From positions 18,838 to 82,837 of the forward strand of contig JAUIFC010000003.1 in assembly GCA_030429455.1 (NCBI GenBank): DNA of 64,000 bases. The letters run 5' to 3'. Below, one piece after another: positions 19,318 through 27,654 of the stretch. The translations under genes and the position numbers were made by a program. A model generated the notes under the pieces. That model did not search any database. It saw only the letters and a program-made list of their open reading frames with translations, and was not told the origin of the DNA. Each line of letters begins with the position of its first letter. The stretch's first letter is position 1. Source of the stretch: Bacteroidia bacterium. Its GTDB lineage: Bacteria; Bacteroidota; Bacteroidia; Flavobacteriales; Flavobacteriaceae.

Positions 19318-20130
19318 ATGAAAAGAATAATATATATACTTAGTTTGATTTTAATCGTAACATCATGTGACGATTTTAGTCCAGGTACATTTGACGGGGG
19401 TCAGACCTTGGTTTACTTTAATGATACATCTGCAAATTTGGATGTTATAGTAGACGCAACAGGAACTTTAGAAGTACAGATAAACACTACTACTTTATCA
19501 AACACAGATAGAACGGTTACTTTCCAAATTGTTGAAGAAGATACGAATGCCGATGCAGAAAATTATGTGATAAGTTCATTTTCTGCTACAATTCCAGCAG
19601 GTGAGTATTTTGGGTCATTTGTTGTTGAAGGTGTAGACAATAGTGTAGAACCAGAACCAAAATTATTACTACTAGAACTTGTAGATGCTGGTGACGATGC
19701 AGTAATAAGTGCTGCTACACTGGAAATTAGTATTAAGCAGGTATGTCCAATTCCAGATGATTTTATGGTAGGCTTATATACACTTGATGATACTGGAGGT
19801 TTCCCTAACTTTAACAGTGGTATTGAGGTAGATTTGAGAGTAGGTGAGGTGTCAACTCAAAGACAATTTGATGCTACATTCTTGCCAACAACAGGTGTTG
19901 CGACAGATGTAGTGGTTACTATCGATTTAGCGTGTAATACATTTATTTTACAAGAAATTGATATTAATGTTCAATGTAGTGGCCCTCCATATTTAGTTAC
20001 TTCCGCTGGAAATGACAACAGTGGATATTCAATAGACTCCGATGTTGTACATGTAATCAATTATTTGCAGGATCCAGAAGCATCTTGTGGAGACGCATCT
20101 ATACAAAATATTACTTTAACAAAACTTTAG
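19318..20130 (+). CDS. Sus-locus accessory lipoprotein
   Basis: A 270-residue lipoprotein (lipobox ..LIVTSC, Cys17) encoded 21 bp after susD. The N-terminal half is beta-sandwich-like: LVYFNDTSANLDV, then DRTVTFQIVEEDTNADAENYV and ATIPAGEYFGSFVVEGVD. This recalls Calx-beta or DUF4843/DUF1735-type domains of Bacteroidota surface proteins. The C-terminal half starts at VCPIPDDFMVGLYTLDD and contains three cysteines. Its place in the operon is that of SusE-like surface ligand-binding proteins. The role is inferred from context; the domain name is tentative. Confidence 0.65.
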   Translation: MKRIIYILSLILIVTSCDDFSPGTFDGGQTLVYFNDTSANLDVIVDATGTLEVQINTTTLSNTDRTVTFQIVEEDTNADAENYVISSFSATIPAGEYFGSFVVEGVDNSVEPEPKLLLLELVDAGDDAVISAATLEISIKQVCPIPDDFMVGLYTLDDTGGFPNFNSGIEVDLRVGEVSTQRQFDATFLPTTGVATDVVVTIDLACNTFILQEIDINVQCSGPPYLVTSAGNDNSGYSIDSDVVHVINYLQDPEASCGDASIQNITLTKL

Positions 20131-20133
20131 AAC

Positions 20134-20991
20134 ATGAAAAACATATTTAAACAAACCTTTGTTGCCATTGCTCTAGTTTTATCTTTTGCGAGTTGCGACA
20201 ACATAGATCTAGATGGTTTTGAACCTAACCTAACCAGTGGTTGGGTAGAATTCGAGAGTGCATCTGATCAAGTACTTAGCGATGTTGGGACAATTACGAT
20301 TCCAATGGAATATAATGTGCCAGTAAACAAAGTAAACACTCAGGTAACTTACACAGTCGAAGTTATTGCTGGTGATGGTGCTGGAGTTACAACTGGTACA
20401 TTTACTGCTACAGTAGCAGAAAATACGGTAGATTTGAGCATAGACTATGCCATAGATCCTACAATTGCATCGAATTATACGTTGTTATTTACAATCGTTT
20501 CAACAAGTAATCCTGATGTTATAATTGGACTTGAAGGCGATAACCCTGATACTTTTACATTAGAAGTATGTTATAACGTATTTCCTTTAAATTGGACAGG
20601 TGATGCTTATATCGGAGATCCTACTAATCCTAGTAATCTCATTACTACATTCGATTTGGTTTTAACACCAACTGGAAACGACGGGGAATATACAATGAAT
20701 ACGGCGTGGGGAACAGACTTTGTTGCTCAAGCGACTGGTAACCCTGGATTTGATGGATTATTTATTTATGATGGTGGTTTATTCACTATAAGTCCAGATA
20801 ATACTGTTGTAATTTCAGAAGATCCTAATGATGATAGATTTACGGGAACAGTATCACAAGATGCGGCATTAAACGAAGCTAATGGTAACCTATTTGACCC
20901 TTGTTCTGAGCAATTATTTTATACGCTTGGACAAGGCTTATTTACTAATCCATTTACAGTAAATGTTGTAATGTCTCCTACAGCTGAATAA
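20134..20991 (+). CDS. Sus-locus accessory lipoprotein
   Basis: A 285-residue lipoprotein, last gene of the third Sus operon, starting 3 bp after its neighbour's stop. The lipobox is ..LSFASC with Cys21. An N-terminal beta-domain (GWVEFESASDQVLSDVGTI... VNTQVTYTVEVIAGDGAGV) resembles the same Calx-beta or fibronectin-like class as the gene before it. A second domain begins near VCYNVFPLNWTGDAYIGDP and has repeated beta-hairpins with N-x-D-G-E-Y-T-M. The two lipoproteins share layout (beta-sandwich, then a Cys-initiated C-terminal domain), which suggests an old duplication. Likely SusF-like surface ligand binding; not proven. A terminator follows at 21016. Confidence 0.65.
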   Translation: MKNIFKQTFVAIALVLSFASCDNIDLDGFEPNLTSGWVEFESASDQVLSDVGTITIPMEYNVPVNKVNTQVTYTVEVIAGDGAGVTTGTFTATVAENTVDLSIDYAIDPTIASNYTLLFTIVSTSNPDVIIGLEGDNPDTFTLEVCYNVFPLNWTGDAYIGDPTNPSNLITTFDLVLTPTGNDGEYTMNTAWGTDFVAQATGNPGFDGLFIYDGGLFTISPDNTVVISEDPNDDRFTGTVSQDAALNEANGNLFDPCSEQLFYTLGQGLFTNPFTVNVVMSPTAE

Positions 20992-21015
20992 TTTTTGAGT
21001 TATTCTAATAAAATT

Positions 21016-21043
21016 AAATCCCGCTTTATGCGGGATTTTTTAT
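21016..21043 (+). terminator. Rho-independent terminator of the third Sus operon
   Basis: AAATCCCGC (21016-21024) and GCGGGATTT (21030-21038) form a 9-bp stem with loop TTTAT and a T-rich tail. It lies 24 bp after the lipoprotein stop and 10 bp before the rlmB start. Confidence 0.92.
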
Positions 21044-21052
21044 TTTTACACC

Positions 21053-21769
21053 ATGAATACAACAACAATTTTTGGAATTCATCCTGTACAAGAGGCTTTA
21101 AAGGGTGAGGTGTCAGTGGAAAAAATATGGTTACTAAAGGAAGGTAAGCACCATAAAGACATTATTTCTCTTGCAAAAAAAATGCATGTCAATGTAAGTT
21201 TTGTGCCTTCGCCGAAGTTTCGTAAGTTTCAATCTAAAAATCATCAAGGTGTAGTTGCTTTTTTGTCTCCGATTGAGTTCGCAGACTTTGAAGAAACCAT
21301 TACAGAGCGTTTAAATCAAAACAAAAATTCAGTCTTTCTATTATTAGACGGGATAACAGATGTTAGAAATGTAGGTAGTATTTTGCGTACTGCAGAATGT
21401 GTTGGGGTAGATGCTGTAATTCTTCCTCAGCAAGGTTCAGCAAGAATCAACGATGACATGGTCAAAACATCGGCAGGTGCCATATTTAATATTCCTATTT
21501 GTAAAGTTAACCATCTAAAGGACGCTGTCTTTTTTCTTAAAGCGCATGACATAAAGGTCATTGGTGCATCCGAAAAGGCAACAAAATCCTTGTTTGAATC
21601 GGAAATTAAAAAGCCTGTTGCTATCGTTATGGGAAGTGAAGGTCACGGCATTCAAAAAGGTTTACTCAAAATGCTAGACGAAACCTATAAACTGCCAATT
21701 AAAGGAAACACTCAGTCGCTTAATGTTAGTGTAGCTGCGGCATTATTTATGTACGAATTAATCCGATGA
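21053..21769 (+). CDS. rlmB: 23S rRNA (guanosine-2'-O)-methyltransferase RlmB
   Basis: A 238-residue SpoU-family methyltransferase that 2'-O-methylates a guanosine in 23S rRNA domain V (G2251 in E. coli numbering) using SAM. An N-terminal L30e-like substrate-binding domain occupies about 1-75 (IFGIHPVQEAL is the family start). The SPOUT knot domain carries motif 1 NVGSILRTAE (106-115), motif 2 VMGSEGHGI (192-200) and motif 3 LNVSVAAALFMYEL (223-236). The length is normal. Its stop overlaps the 3' end of the convergent rhomboid gene by 12 bp. Confidence 0.93.
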   Translation: MNTTTIFGIHPVQEALKGEVSVEKIWLLKEGKHHKDIISLAKKMHVNVSFVPSPKFRKFQSKNHQGVVAFLSPIEFADFEETITERLNQNKNSVFLLLDGITDVRNVGSILRTAECVGVDAVILPQQGSARINDDMVKTSAGAIFNIPICKVNHLKDAVFFLKAHDIKVIGASEKATKSLFESEIKKPVAIVMGSEGHGIQKGLLKMLDETYKLPIKGNTQSLNVSVAAALFMYELIR

Positions 21770-22513
21770 TTTTTTAGGTTTGTAATGAAATTTAACGAAG
21801 ATTCGATTATTGTTAGTTTCTTCAGTTTTTTCAGTTTCTTCATCTTCTATGTCTAGTTCCTTCGGACTGAAATTCCCATATTCGTCGAATTGTTGCATAA
21901 ATTCATCATCTTCTTCATTGTAATCTTTCAACTCCCAATTGTATTTCTTTTTTATTGGAAATGCTGTTTTAAAAACCAAAGCACATAAAAGTCCAACAAT
22001 AAAACCTGATAGATGGCCTTCCCAGGATATTCGTTGTTCAATTGGAAATAAACCCCAAATCATACTTCCGTATATAAATACGACGCCTAAAGAAAGTGCG
22101 ACAAGTCTGTAATATTTTGAAAAAATTCCCTTGAAAAACAAAAATGAAGCAAGTGTATAGACCAATCCACTAGCACCAATATGATAACTAGGCCTTCCAA
22201 TGAGCCAAGTAATGAGTCCTGTGAGTACAATGCCAAGAATCATCACCCTAAATGCTAATTTTCTATAAAAATAGAATAAAGCCATGCTGAGTAATAATAA
22301 AGGGACAGAATTATTAAATAGATGTTTTAAACTGCTATGGATAAAAGGTGATAGTATGATTCCTTTTAGTCCTTTCAATTTTAAAGGATATATGCCTGAT
22401 TTGTTAAAGTTAAATCCAAATTTAATTTCTAACCAAAATACAAACCACAAGATTAACACCAAACCTATAGGGAAAATTAGAATTTCATGTGTATATTTAA
22501 ATTCTTTGGACAT
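21758..22513 (-). CDS. Rhomboid-family intramembrane serine protease
   Basis: A 251-residue polytopic membrane protein with the rhomboid catalytic dyad. The GASG motif is at 113-116, making Ser115 the nucleophile, and His167 lies in SWEGHLSG. The supporting HLFNN motif (64-68) lies in the second core helix. About six membrane segments lie between residues 10 and 185. The last 65 residues are cytoplasmic, acidic and probably disordered (NEEDDEFMQQFDEYGNF), then end with basic ..KPKKSSD. Rhomboids cut transmembrane substrates; the target is unknown. The gene converges on rlmB and overlaps its last 12 bases. It is divergent from rarA, with a 66-bp gap. Confidence 0.9.
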   Translation of the reverse strand: MSKEFKYTHEILIFPIGLVLILWFVFWLEIKFGFNFNKSGIYPLKLKGLKGIILSPFIHSSLKHLFNNSVPLLLLSMALFYFYRKLAFRVMILGIVLTGLITWLIGRPSYHIGASGLVYTLASFLFFKGIFSKYYRLVALSLGVVFIYGSMIWGLFPIEQRISWEGHLSGFIVGLLCALVFKTAFPIKKKYNWELKDYNEEDDEFMQQFDEYGNFSPKELDIEDEETEKTEETNNNRIFVKFHYKPKKSSD

Positions 22514-22579
22514 GCCATAAAGATATTGAATATTGTACCATTTTTACAATAGCGGAAATAATGTCATAAATATACTGTA

Positions 22580-23860
22580 ATGAATCAACCACTTGCTGAA
22601 CGTATTCGTCCAAAGAATTTAAATGAATTTATAGGACAAGATCACTTACTAGGAGAAAAAGGTGCTTTAAGCCTTGTGTTGAAGAATAAATCTTTGCCAT
22701 CGCTAATTTTGTGGGGTTCACCAGGAATTGGTAAAACAAGTTTGGCCAACATTATCGCAAATGAACTCGATAGAACCATCTACAAATTAAGTGCAATAAA
22801 TAGTGGCGTAAAAGAGGTTAGAGAAGTTATAAACAGTGCAAAAAAGCAAAGTGGGATGTTTTCAGCAAACAACCCAATTTTGTTTATAGATGAAATTCAT
22901 AGGTTTAGTAAATCTCAACAGGATTCGCTGTTAGAAGCGGTAGAAAAAGGATGGGTAACACTTATTGGAGCAACGACCGAAAATCCGAGCTTCGAGGTTA
23001 TATCGGCTTTATTGTCTAGATGCCAAGTGTATGTCTTAAAACCATTTGACAAGAACAGCCTTTTAGCTCTTATCCATAGAGCAGTTAATACAGATATAAT
23101 TCTGAGCAAATATTCGATTGTTATTCAAGATAATGAAGCCTTGTTAAGATTAAGTGGTGGAGATGCTCGAAAGCTTTTAAATGTCCTTGAGTTAGTCGTT
23201 AATTATTTAAAATCTGAAGAAAAAATAGTAATAACAAACGATTTAGTTTACAAGGTAATTCAACAAACACCATTAAAATATGATAAAAATGGAGAACAAC
23301 ATTATGACATTATTTCTGCATTTATCAAATCCATTAGAGGGAGCGACCCAAATGCAGCCGTCTATTGGTTGGCACGCATGTTAGAAGGAGGCGAAGATAT
23401 TAAATTTATAGCGAGGCGTTTAATTATTTTGGCTTCGGAAGACATTGGTTTAGCAAATCCAACAGCATTGGTCATGGCAAATAATACGTTTCAAGCCATA
23501 AATACGATAGGCATGCCAGAAGCTAGAATAGTCTTAAGTCAATGTGTAATTTATCTTGCGAGTTCTCCAAAAAGCAATTCGGCATATTTGGCAATTGATA
23601 AAGCACTATCTGCGGTAAAAGAAACGGGTAATTTGGAAGTGCCATTGGCAATCAGAAATGCACCTTCCAAGCTTATGAAAGAAATTGGCTATGGTAAAGG
23701 CTATAAATATGCTCATGACTATACCAACAATTTCGTTTATCAAGAATTTATGCCAGAGGAGTTGAAGAATACCAGTTTTTACAAAACATCGTCAAATGCG
23801 AGAGAAGATAATCTTAAAAACTTTTTACAAAAACGTTGGAAAGACAAATACGATTTTTGA
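22580..23860 (+). CDS. rarA: Replication-associated recombination protein A (RarA/MgsA)
   Basis: A 426-residue AAA+ ATPase related to clamp-loader subunits and eukaryotic WRNIP1, acting at stalled replication forks. The start PLAERIRPKNLNEFIGQDHLLG is diagnostic. Walker A GSPGIGKTS is at 46-54 and Walker B LFIDEIHRF at 101-109. The sensor-1 region reads LIGATTENPSFEV. The C-terminal tetramerisation domain is present (RGSDPNAAVYWLARMLEGGED; ASEDIGLANP; PLAIRNAPSKLMKEIGYG). The full family length is kept. It is a single-gene unit followed by a repeat-bearing spacer. Confidence 0.95.
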   Translation: MNQPLAERIRPKNLNEFIGQDHLLGEKGALSLVLKNKSLPSLILWGSPGIGKTSLANIIANELDRTIYKLSAINSGVKEVREVINSAKKQSGMFSANNPILFIDEIHRFSKSQQDSLLEAVEKGWVTLIGATTENPSFEVISALLSRCQVYVLKPFDKNSLLALIHRAVNTDIILSKYSIVIQDNEALLRLSGGDARKLLNVLELVVNYLKSEEKIVITNDLVYKVIQQTPLKYDKNGEQHYDIISAFIKSIRGSDPNAAVYWLARMLEGGEDIKFIARRLIILASEDIGLANPTALVMANNTFQAINTIGMPEARIVLSQCVIYLASSPKSNSAYLAIDKALSAVKETGNLEVPLAIRNAPSKLMKEIGYGKGYKYAHDYTNNFVYQEFMPEELKNTSFYKTSSNAREDNLKNFLQKRWKDKYDF

Positions 23861-23935
23861 AAGACAATACTTTTATAAAGTGAGTTCCAAGTAATATTTT
23901 TACATTTCTACATATTATCAATCAATTAAGACAAA

Positions 23936-24010
23936 TGTCAGGTTGAGAGCAGTCGAATCCTATTTGATTTTAGTGATTTAAATGACCTCTCGACTGCGCT
24001 TAAGGTGACA
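23936..24010. repeat. Imperfect inverted repeat with 21-bp arms in intergenic DNA
   Basis: The left arm 23936-23956 (TGTCAGGTTGAGAGCAGTCGA) and the reverse complement of the right arm 23990-24010 agree at most positions (TGTCA, the central AG/TTGAG-like core and GCAGTCGA). A 33-bp spacer separates the arms. The GAGCGCAGTCGA-type core is familiar as a dispersed intergenic element in flavobacterial genomes. The transcript could form a long hairpin between the convergent rarA and the exported-protein gene. Confidence 0.7.
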
Positions 24011-24069
24011 TTGAAACCTTGCTTGTTTTAAAGCATTGTAAATTAATAATTCTTAAATCGAACTCAAAT

Positions 24070-24825
24070 TTATAGTTTTTTGAAAACTATTTTTTGTACC
24101 TCAACCTTGTCTTTTGCCAAGTATTCAACAATCATATCTCCGTTTGGATTGAAGTAGGCAGCACCATCTATATCAGACGAATCATAACTAAATGTTCCTC
24201 GATCTGCTTGGCTTAAAGTGGCGAAAACAGTTATACCTTCGTCCTCAAAAAGTGTGTAATTGTCACCTTTTTTAAGAAGCCAAAGCGTTTTGCCTTCAAA
24301 ACTATATTTTACAGCCCGTTGGCTAAATGGTGTGTCGTCACTCTCGGTTTCTTCAATTGTCATTTTGGTGGTCTCTTCAGGTTTTTCATACGAGGTATTC
24401 ACGTATTTTGAAGAGATGAACAAAAATTCGTCAAGCGCTATTGTCAAAGCTTCCTTGTAAGCCACTTCATAAGCTTTTTCTCTACTCGAACCTCGACTTT
24501 CAAAAACTACATTTCCATAACAATTACGCAATTGGAAAAGTAAGTTAGATGTAAAAATTCCTTTTTCCTTTATGACATTTGCTTTTAATGCCATGCAATT
24601 ATTTTCACTAAGTTCAATAGGCATTTTTTCACCTTCATCCATATAAACTTTAAAACCTGCCTCTTTCAATTTTACTCTTGTCAAAACATTTAATTGAAAT
24701 TGATTGGGTTTAGACAGAAAATTGTATTGCAATGGTACAATGGCGTATTTGTATGTTTTTGAGTTATTTTGAGCTTGAATTGCTGTCGAAAAAAGGACGA
24801 GTAGTATAAGAATAAATTTTTGCAT
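24070..24825 (-). CDS. Exported protein of unknown function
   Basis: A 251-residue protein with a signal peptide (1-18, ..STAIQAQ), no lipobox and no later membrane helix, so it is probably periplasmic. I do not recognise a named domain. Visible features are a first domain with Y-A-I-V-P-L-Q-Y and a helix E-A-L-T-I-A-L-D-E-F near residue 135. A C-terminal beta-rich part (about 170-251) holds SFEGKTLWLLKKGDNYTLFEDEGI and ends ..VQKIVFKKL. It is the last gene of a four-gene minus-strand run (radC, deacetylase-like gene, nucleotidase, this gene), 10 bp after the nucleotidase stop. Conserved proteins of this layout are common in Flavobacteriia. Confidence 0.7.
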   Translation of the reverse strand: MQKFILILLVLFSTAIQAQNNSKTYKYAIVPLQYNFLSKPNQFQLNVLTRVKLKEAGFKVYMDEGEKMPIELSENNCMALKANVIKEKGIFTSNLLFQLRNCYGNVVFESRGSSREKAYEVAYKEALTIALDEFLFISSKYVNTSYEKPEETTKMTIEETESDDTPFSQRAVKYSFEGKTLWLLKKGDNYTLFEDEGITVFATLSQADRGTFSYDSSDIDGAAYFNPNGDMIVEYLAKDKVEVQKIVFKKL

Positions 24826-24835
24826 GGTATTAAAA

Positions 24836-25516
24836 CTAAAGTAAGTTTTTTAAATCGCTAAGTTGTTCTATGTGCGCGGTTTCAAAATTAGGTTTTTTGC
24901 CAAAAAAAACGGTAAACATTCCAAAATCTTTTGCACCTTGAATATCTGCTTCAAGGCTATCACCAATCATAAGACTCTCTTTACGCTCGGCTTTTGCAGC
25001 TTTTAAAGCATGATCGAAAATGCGACGATCTGGCTTCTTATAACCAGAGCCTTCGGCGGTTGTTACGGTTTTGAAAAAATGTTTAATTTGAGATGATCGT
25101 AACTTCTTATGTTGAATATGTTCAAATCCATTGGTGATGATATGTAATTCGTAGGTCTTCGAAAGATAATTTAAAATTGAATTTGCATCGGGAAACAAAT
25201 GAATTTGTTCGGATAAATAATTGATGTATTCTTCTGCGATAAGATCTATCATTTCCCTATCATAGGGATAATCTAAGATCGAGAACACCTCTTTTAGCCT
25301 TTCATGTCTTAAATTCTTGGAACTTATCTGGTTATTCCTGTACATGTTCCAATACTTGAAGTTTATTGGTTTGTAAACTTCAATAAATGCATCCAAATCA
25401 AATGGTATGTCATGTTTATCAAAAATAATCTTGAAGGTTAGTTTTGAATTTCTTTCAAAATCCCATAAAGTGTGGTCTAAATCGAAGAAAACGTGTCTTA
25501 TTTTTTCTCTAAACAT
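24836..25516 (-). CDS. YjjG-type HAD-family (noncanonical pyrimidine) nucleotidase
   Basis: A 226-residue HAD-superfamily phosphatase of the YjjG branch, which removes phosphate from nucleoside monophosphates including unusual pyrimidines. Motif I is FFDLDHTLWDF with nucleophile Asp12 and acid Asp14. The cap begins NSKLTFKIIFDKH. Motif II is IITNGF, with the N-G-F-E-H-x-Q-H-K-K-L signature of this branch. Motif III Lys is in GYKKPDRRIF and motif IV in MIGDSLEADIQGAKDFGM. The length is normal. It starts inside the last 19 bases of the preceding deacetylase-like gene, so the two are probably translationally coupled. Confidence 0.88.
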   Translation of the reverse strand: MFREKIRHVFFDLDHTLWDFERNSKLTFKIIFDKHDIPFDLDAFIEVYKPINFKYWNMYRNNQISSKNLRHERLKEVFSILDYPYDREMIDLIAEEYINYLSEQIHLFPDANSILNYLSKTYELHIITNGFEHIQHKKLRSSQIKHFFKTVTTAEGSGYKKPDRRIFDHALKAAKAERKESLMIGDSLEADIQGAKDFGMFTVFFGKKPNFETAHIEQLSDLKNLL

Positions 25517-26787
25517 TTTAAAATCATTGAAATTTTTTTCAAAATAGATTCTTTTTGTGTTAGGTTAGAAAAATCTTGAATATTTAATAAAATATTTAAC
25601 CTAACACCTAGATTATTTATATCAGAAAGCTTTTGTTCGAGTAAATCCAGATTTGTTTCCTTTAAGATTGATGAATTGCAATAATAAGGATGAATTTCTC
25701 TTGGCGAAGTTTGTTCAAGATTCAAATCGTAAAATAGATGTGATGTAAATGTACCTGATCTAAAACCAATTGCATTGTAATAACCCATAGAATAGTCTTT
25801 ATCGACAGTGGTGCTATTTAGATTAACGTAGTAATTAGGAAAGTTGATGGATTTATCTTTTATAAGAATGCTTTTCAATTCGTGATTTGCAATATTCTCA
25901 AAACGCTTGATCTCTTTAGTTAAAACACTAGAATTTTTGACGCCTTCATGGCTAAGCAACAGACCAATTTCGCTATAGTCGCCTATAGATTTAATAAGTC
26001 TTTTGTAAACCGTTTTTCTATGGCTAATATTTTTGGTGTGGATGCTATAATCTCCTAATTGGAAGGTAAAAAGCATATCTAGAGGTTTATTATTCTTAAG
26101 CTCCACTAAAAAATCATAAACATCGTATGGGTCATTCTTTGGAATAAACCAAGTTTTTATTCGAGAAAAAACTTCGCGAAATTTAAAGCCAAATGTATCT
26201 TTAATAAACCCAACAAGACTTCTGGAAATCCCGTAACCTCTGTATTTGAAGGCTTTGTCTACGCTGAATATTAATTTTAAGTTCCCTTTTTTATCTGGAT
26301 ATTTCAGTTCTACAAATTTTGATTTTAAGACATCAAAAAAGCAATCCATCCAAATGTTTATGATTGGTTTTTCTATAAAAGCACTTTTAAAGGCTATGCT
26401 ATCTTCAACAGGAAAATCGCCGATACTATTTTTGACATGAGGCAAATATTCTTCGTATCTACAAAGCAAATAAAAACTTGATGAAAAAATATCATATGGG
26501 ATTTCGCTTTGTTGAGAAGTGTTGAAGAAATACGGATTGCCGTTCCAATTAGAGACATTTATCTCTACATCATTAACACCTTGTTGTTCTAATAGGCCAT
26601 AGGCTTGAACAAAAATTTCGTTGCCCAAGCGTTGTTTGCTGTATGAAAACTTTATGCCTTTATAGGCTATAAATGTTTCAATTTTTGTCGTAAACTTTAT
26701 TCGAAATCCCAAAATACGGCCATATACTTGTTGGAACGTATAATTTATTCTTGGCGTTATTTTTGGGACATATATTAAAAGTTCCAT
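25498..26787 (-). CDS. Polysaccharide-deacetylase-like protein (DUF7033 type)
   Basis: A 429-residue cytosolic-looking protein with no signal peptide. It resembles the flavobacterial group annotated as polysaccharide deacetylase family, with an N-terminal DUF7033 region (about 1-130, including YKGIKFSYSKQRLGNEIFVQ and LLCRYEEYLPH) and a divergent NodB-like domain. The usual NodB metal motifs are not clear: the region expected to read T-x-D-x-D has SVDKAFKYRG, and the histidine motif is degenerate near GLLLSHEGVKNSS. The chemistry is therefore uncertain. It lies 3 bp after radC and overlaps the nucleotidase by 19 bp, so they form one operon. Confidence 0.65.
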   Translation of the reverse strand: MELLIYVPKITPRINYTFQQVYGRILGFRIKFTTKIETFIAYKGIKFSYSKQRLGNEIFVQAYGLLEQQGVNDVEINVSNWNGNPYFFNTSQQSEIPYDIFSSSFYLLCRYEEYLPHVKNSIGDFPVEDSIAFKSAFIEKPIINIWMDCFFDVLKSKFVELKYPDKKGNLKLIFSVDKAFKYRGYGISRSLVGFIKDTFGFKFREVFSRIKTWFIPKNDPYDVYDFLVELKNNKPLDMLFTFQLGDYSIHTKNISHRKTVYKRLIKSIGDYSEIGLLLSHEGVKNSSVLTKEIKRFENIANHELKSILIKDKSINFPNYYVNLNSTTVDKDYSMGYYNAIGFRSGTFTSHLFYDLNLEQTSPREIHPYYCNSSILKETNLDLLEQKLSDINNLGVRLNILLNIQDFSNLTQKESILKKISMILKCLEKK

Positions 26788-26790
26788 GAG

Positions 26791-27489
26791 TTATAGGAGC
26801 ATTTCGTCTGCAAAGCTAAAATAAGATTTGTCGGTTACAATAATATGGTCTAACAATTTTATTTCCATAATTGCAGAGGCTTTTTTTATCTTACTCGTCA
26901 ATGCTTTGTCCTGTTCACTTGGTCTTAAACTCCCGGAAGGGTGATTGTGAGACAAGATGATAGCTACAGCACCGCTTAGCAGAGCCTTTTTAAAAATTAT
27001 TCTGCTGTCTACAACAGTACTTGTCATGCCACCTTTGCTTATTTGATATCTGTTTATAACTTTATTGGAATTGTCTAAATATAAGACCCAAAATTCTTCA
27101 TGCGCAAAATCGCTATAGATGGGTTTTAAAACGGCATATGCATCCTGACTGGATTTTATTTTAGGATATAAGGGAATATCTGCATTTCCGTGGCGTTTTC
27201 CTAATTCCAAGGCAGCGACTATGCTTATGGCTTTGGCTTCTCCAATTCCTTTGTACGATTGAAGCTCTTCGATAGTCATTTTGCTTAATTGCTTTAATTG
27301 AAATTTTTTGTCCTTAAGTATACGCTTACACAACGCCACAGCAGATTCTGTTCGATTCCCCGATCCAATTAAAATTGCCAGAAGCTCTGCATCGCTCAGG
27401 GCGTTTTTGCCTTTGTGTAGTAATTTTTCTCTTGGTCTATCGTCTAAAGACCAAGATTTAATAGATGTGCTTTCTTTCGATTCAGGCAT
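26791..27489 (-). CDS. radC: RadC-family JAB-domain protein
   Basis: A 232-residue RadC/YicR-type protein. An N-terminal helix-hairpin-helix region (about 25-95) contains LLAILIGSG and IEELQSYKGIGEAKA. The JAB/MPN metalloprotease-like domain (110-232) has the zinc-binding motif HNHPSGSLRPSEQD, with His181, His183 and Asp194 in the JAMM pattern. The old link to DNA repair is doubtful in other bacteria and the real function is unknown. The chromosomal, full-length form argues against a phage or island anti-restriction copy. It is the first gene of the minus-strand operon and divergent from the ABC exporter. Confidence 0.92.
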   Translation of the reverse strand: MPESKESTSIKSWSLDDRPREKLLHKGKNALSDAELLAILIGSGNRTESAVALCKRILKDKKFQLKQLSKMTIEELQSYKGIGEAKAISIVAALELGKRHGNADIPLYPKIKSSQDAYAVLKPIYSDFAHEEFWVLYLDNSNKVINRYQISKGGMTSTVVDSRIIFKKALLSGAVAIILSHNHPSGSLRPSEQDKALTSKIKKASAIMEIKLLDHIIVTDKSYFSFADEMLL

Positions 27490-27558
27490 TTCTAAAAATA
27501 TAAAAATAAACTGAAAGTAATAACGCCGCCATCTATTTTTTCAAATATTGATTATTTT

Positions 27559-27568
27559 CTTGATCAAG
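27559..27568. promoter_or_regulatory. Perfect palindrome in the radC/ABC-exporter divergent spacer
   Basis: CTTGATCAAG is a perfect 10-bp palindrome in the 165-bp spacer between radC and the ABC gene. It could be an operator for one or both genes, or chance. No protein is known to me to bind it. A -7-like AATATTTG for radC lies at 27542-27549 on the minus strand. Confidence 0.2.
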
Positions 27569-27654
27569 TATATTAAGTTAAGTTTAAAATTAAATTGTTA
27601 ATATATAAACTATATTTACAACCAACTTTAAGTTTTTAAATTAATTACCATCAA

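Noticed and set aside
26791..27489. radC as a mark of a mobile island
   Set aside because: The gene sits in a housekeeping operon with no integrase, phage or plasmid gene nearby.
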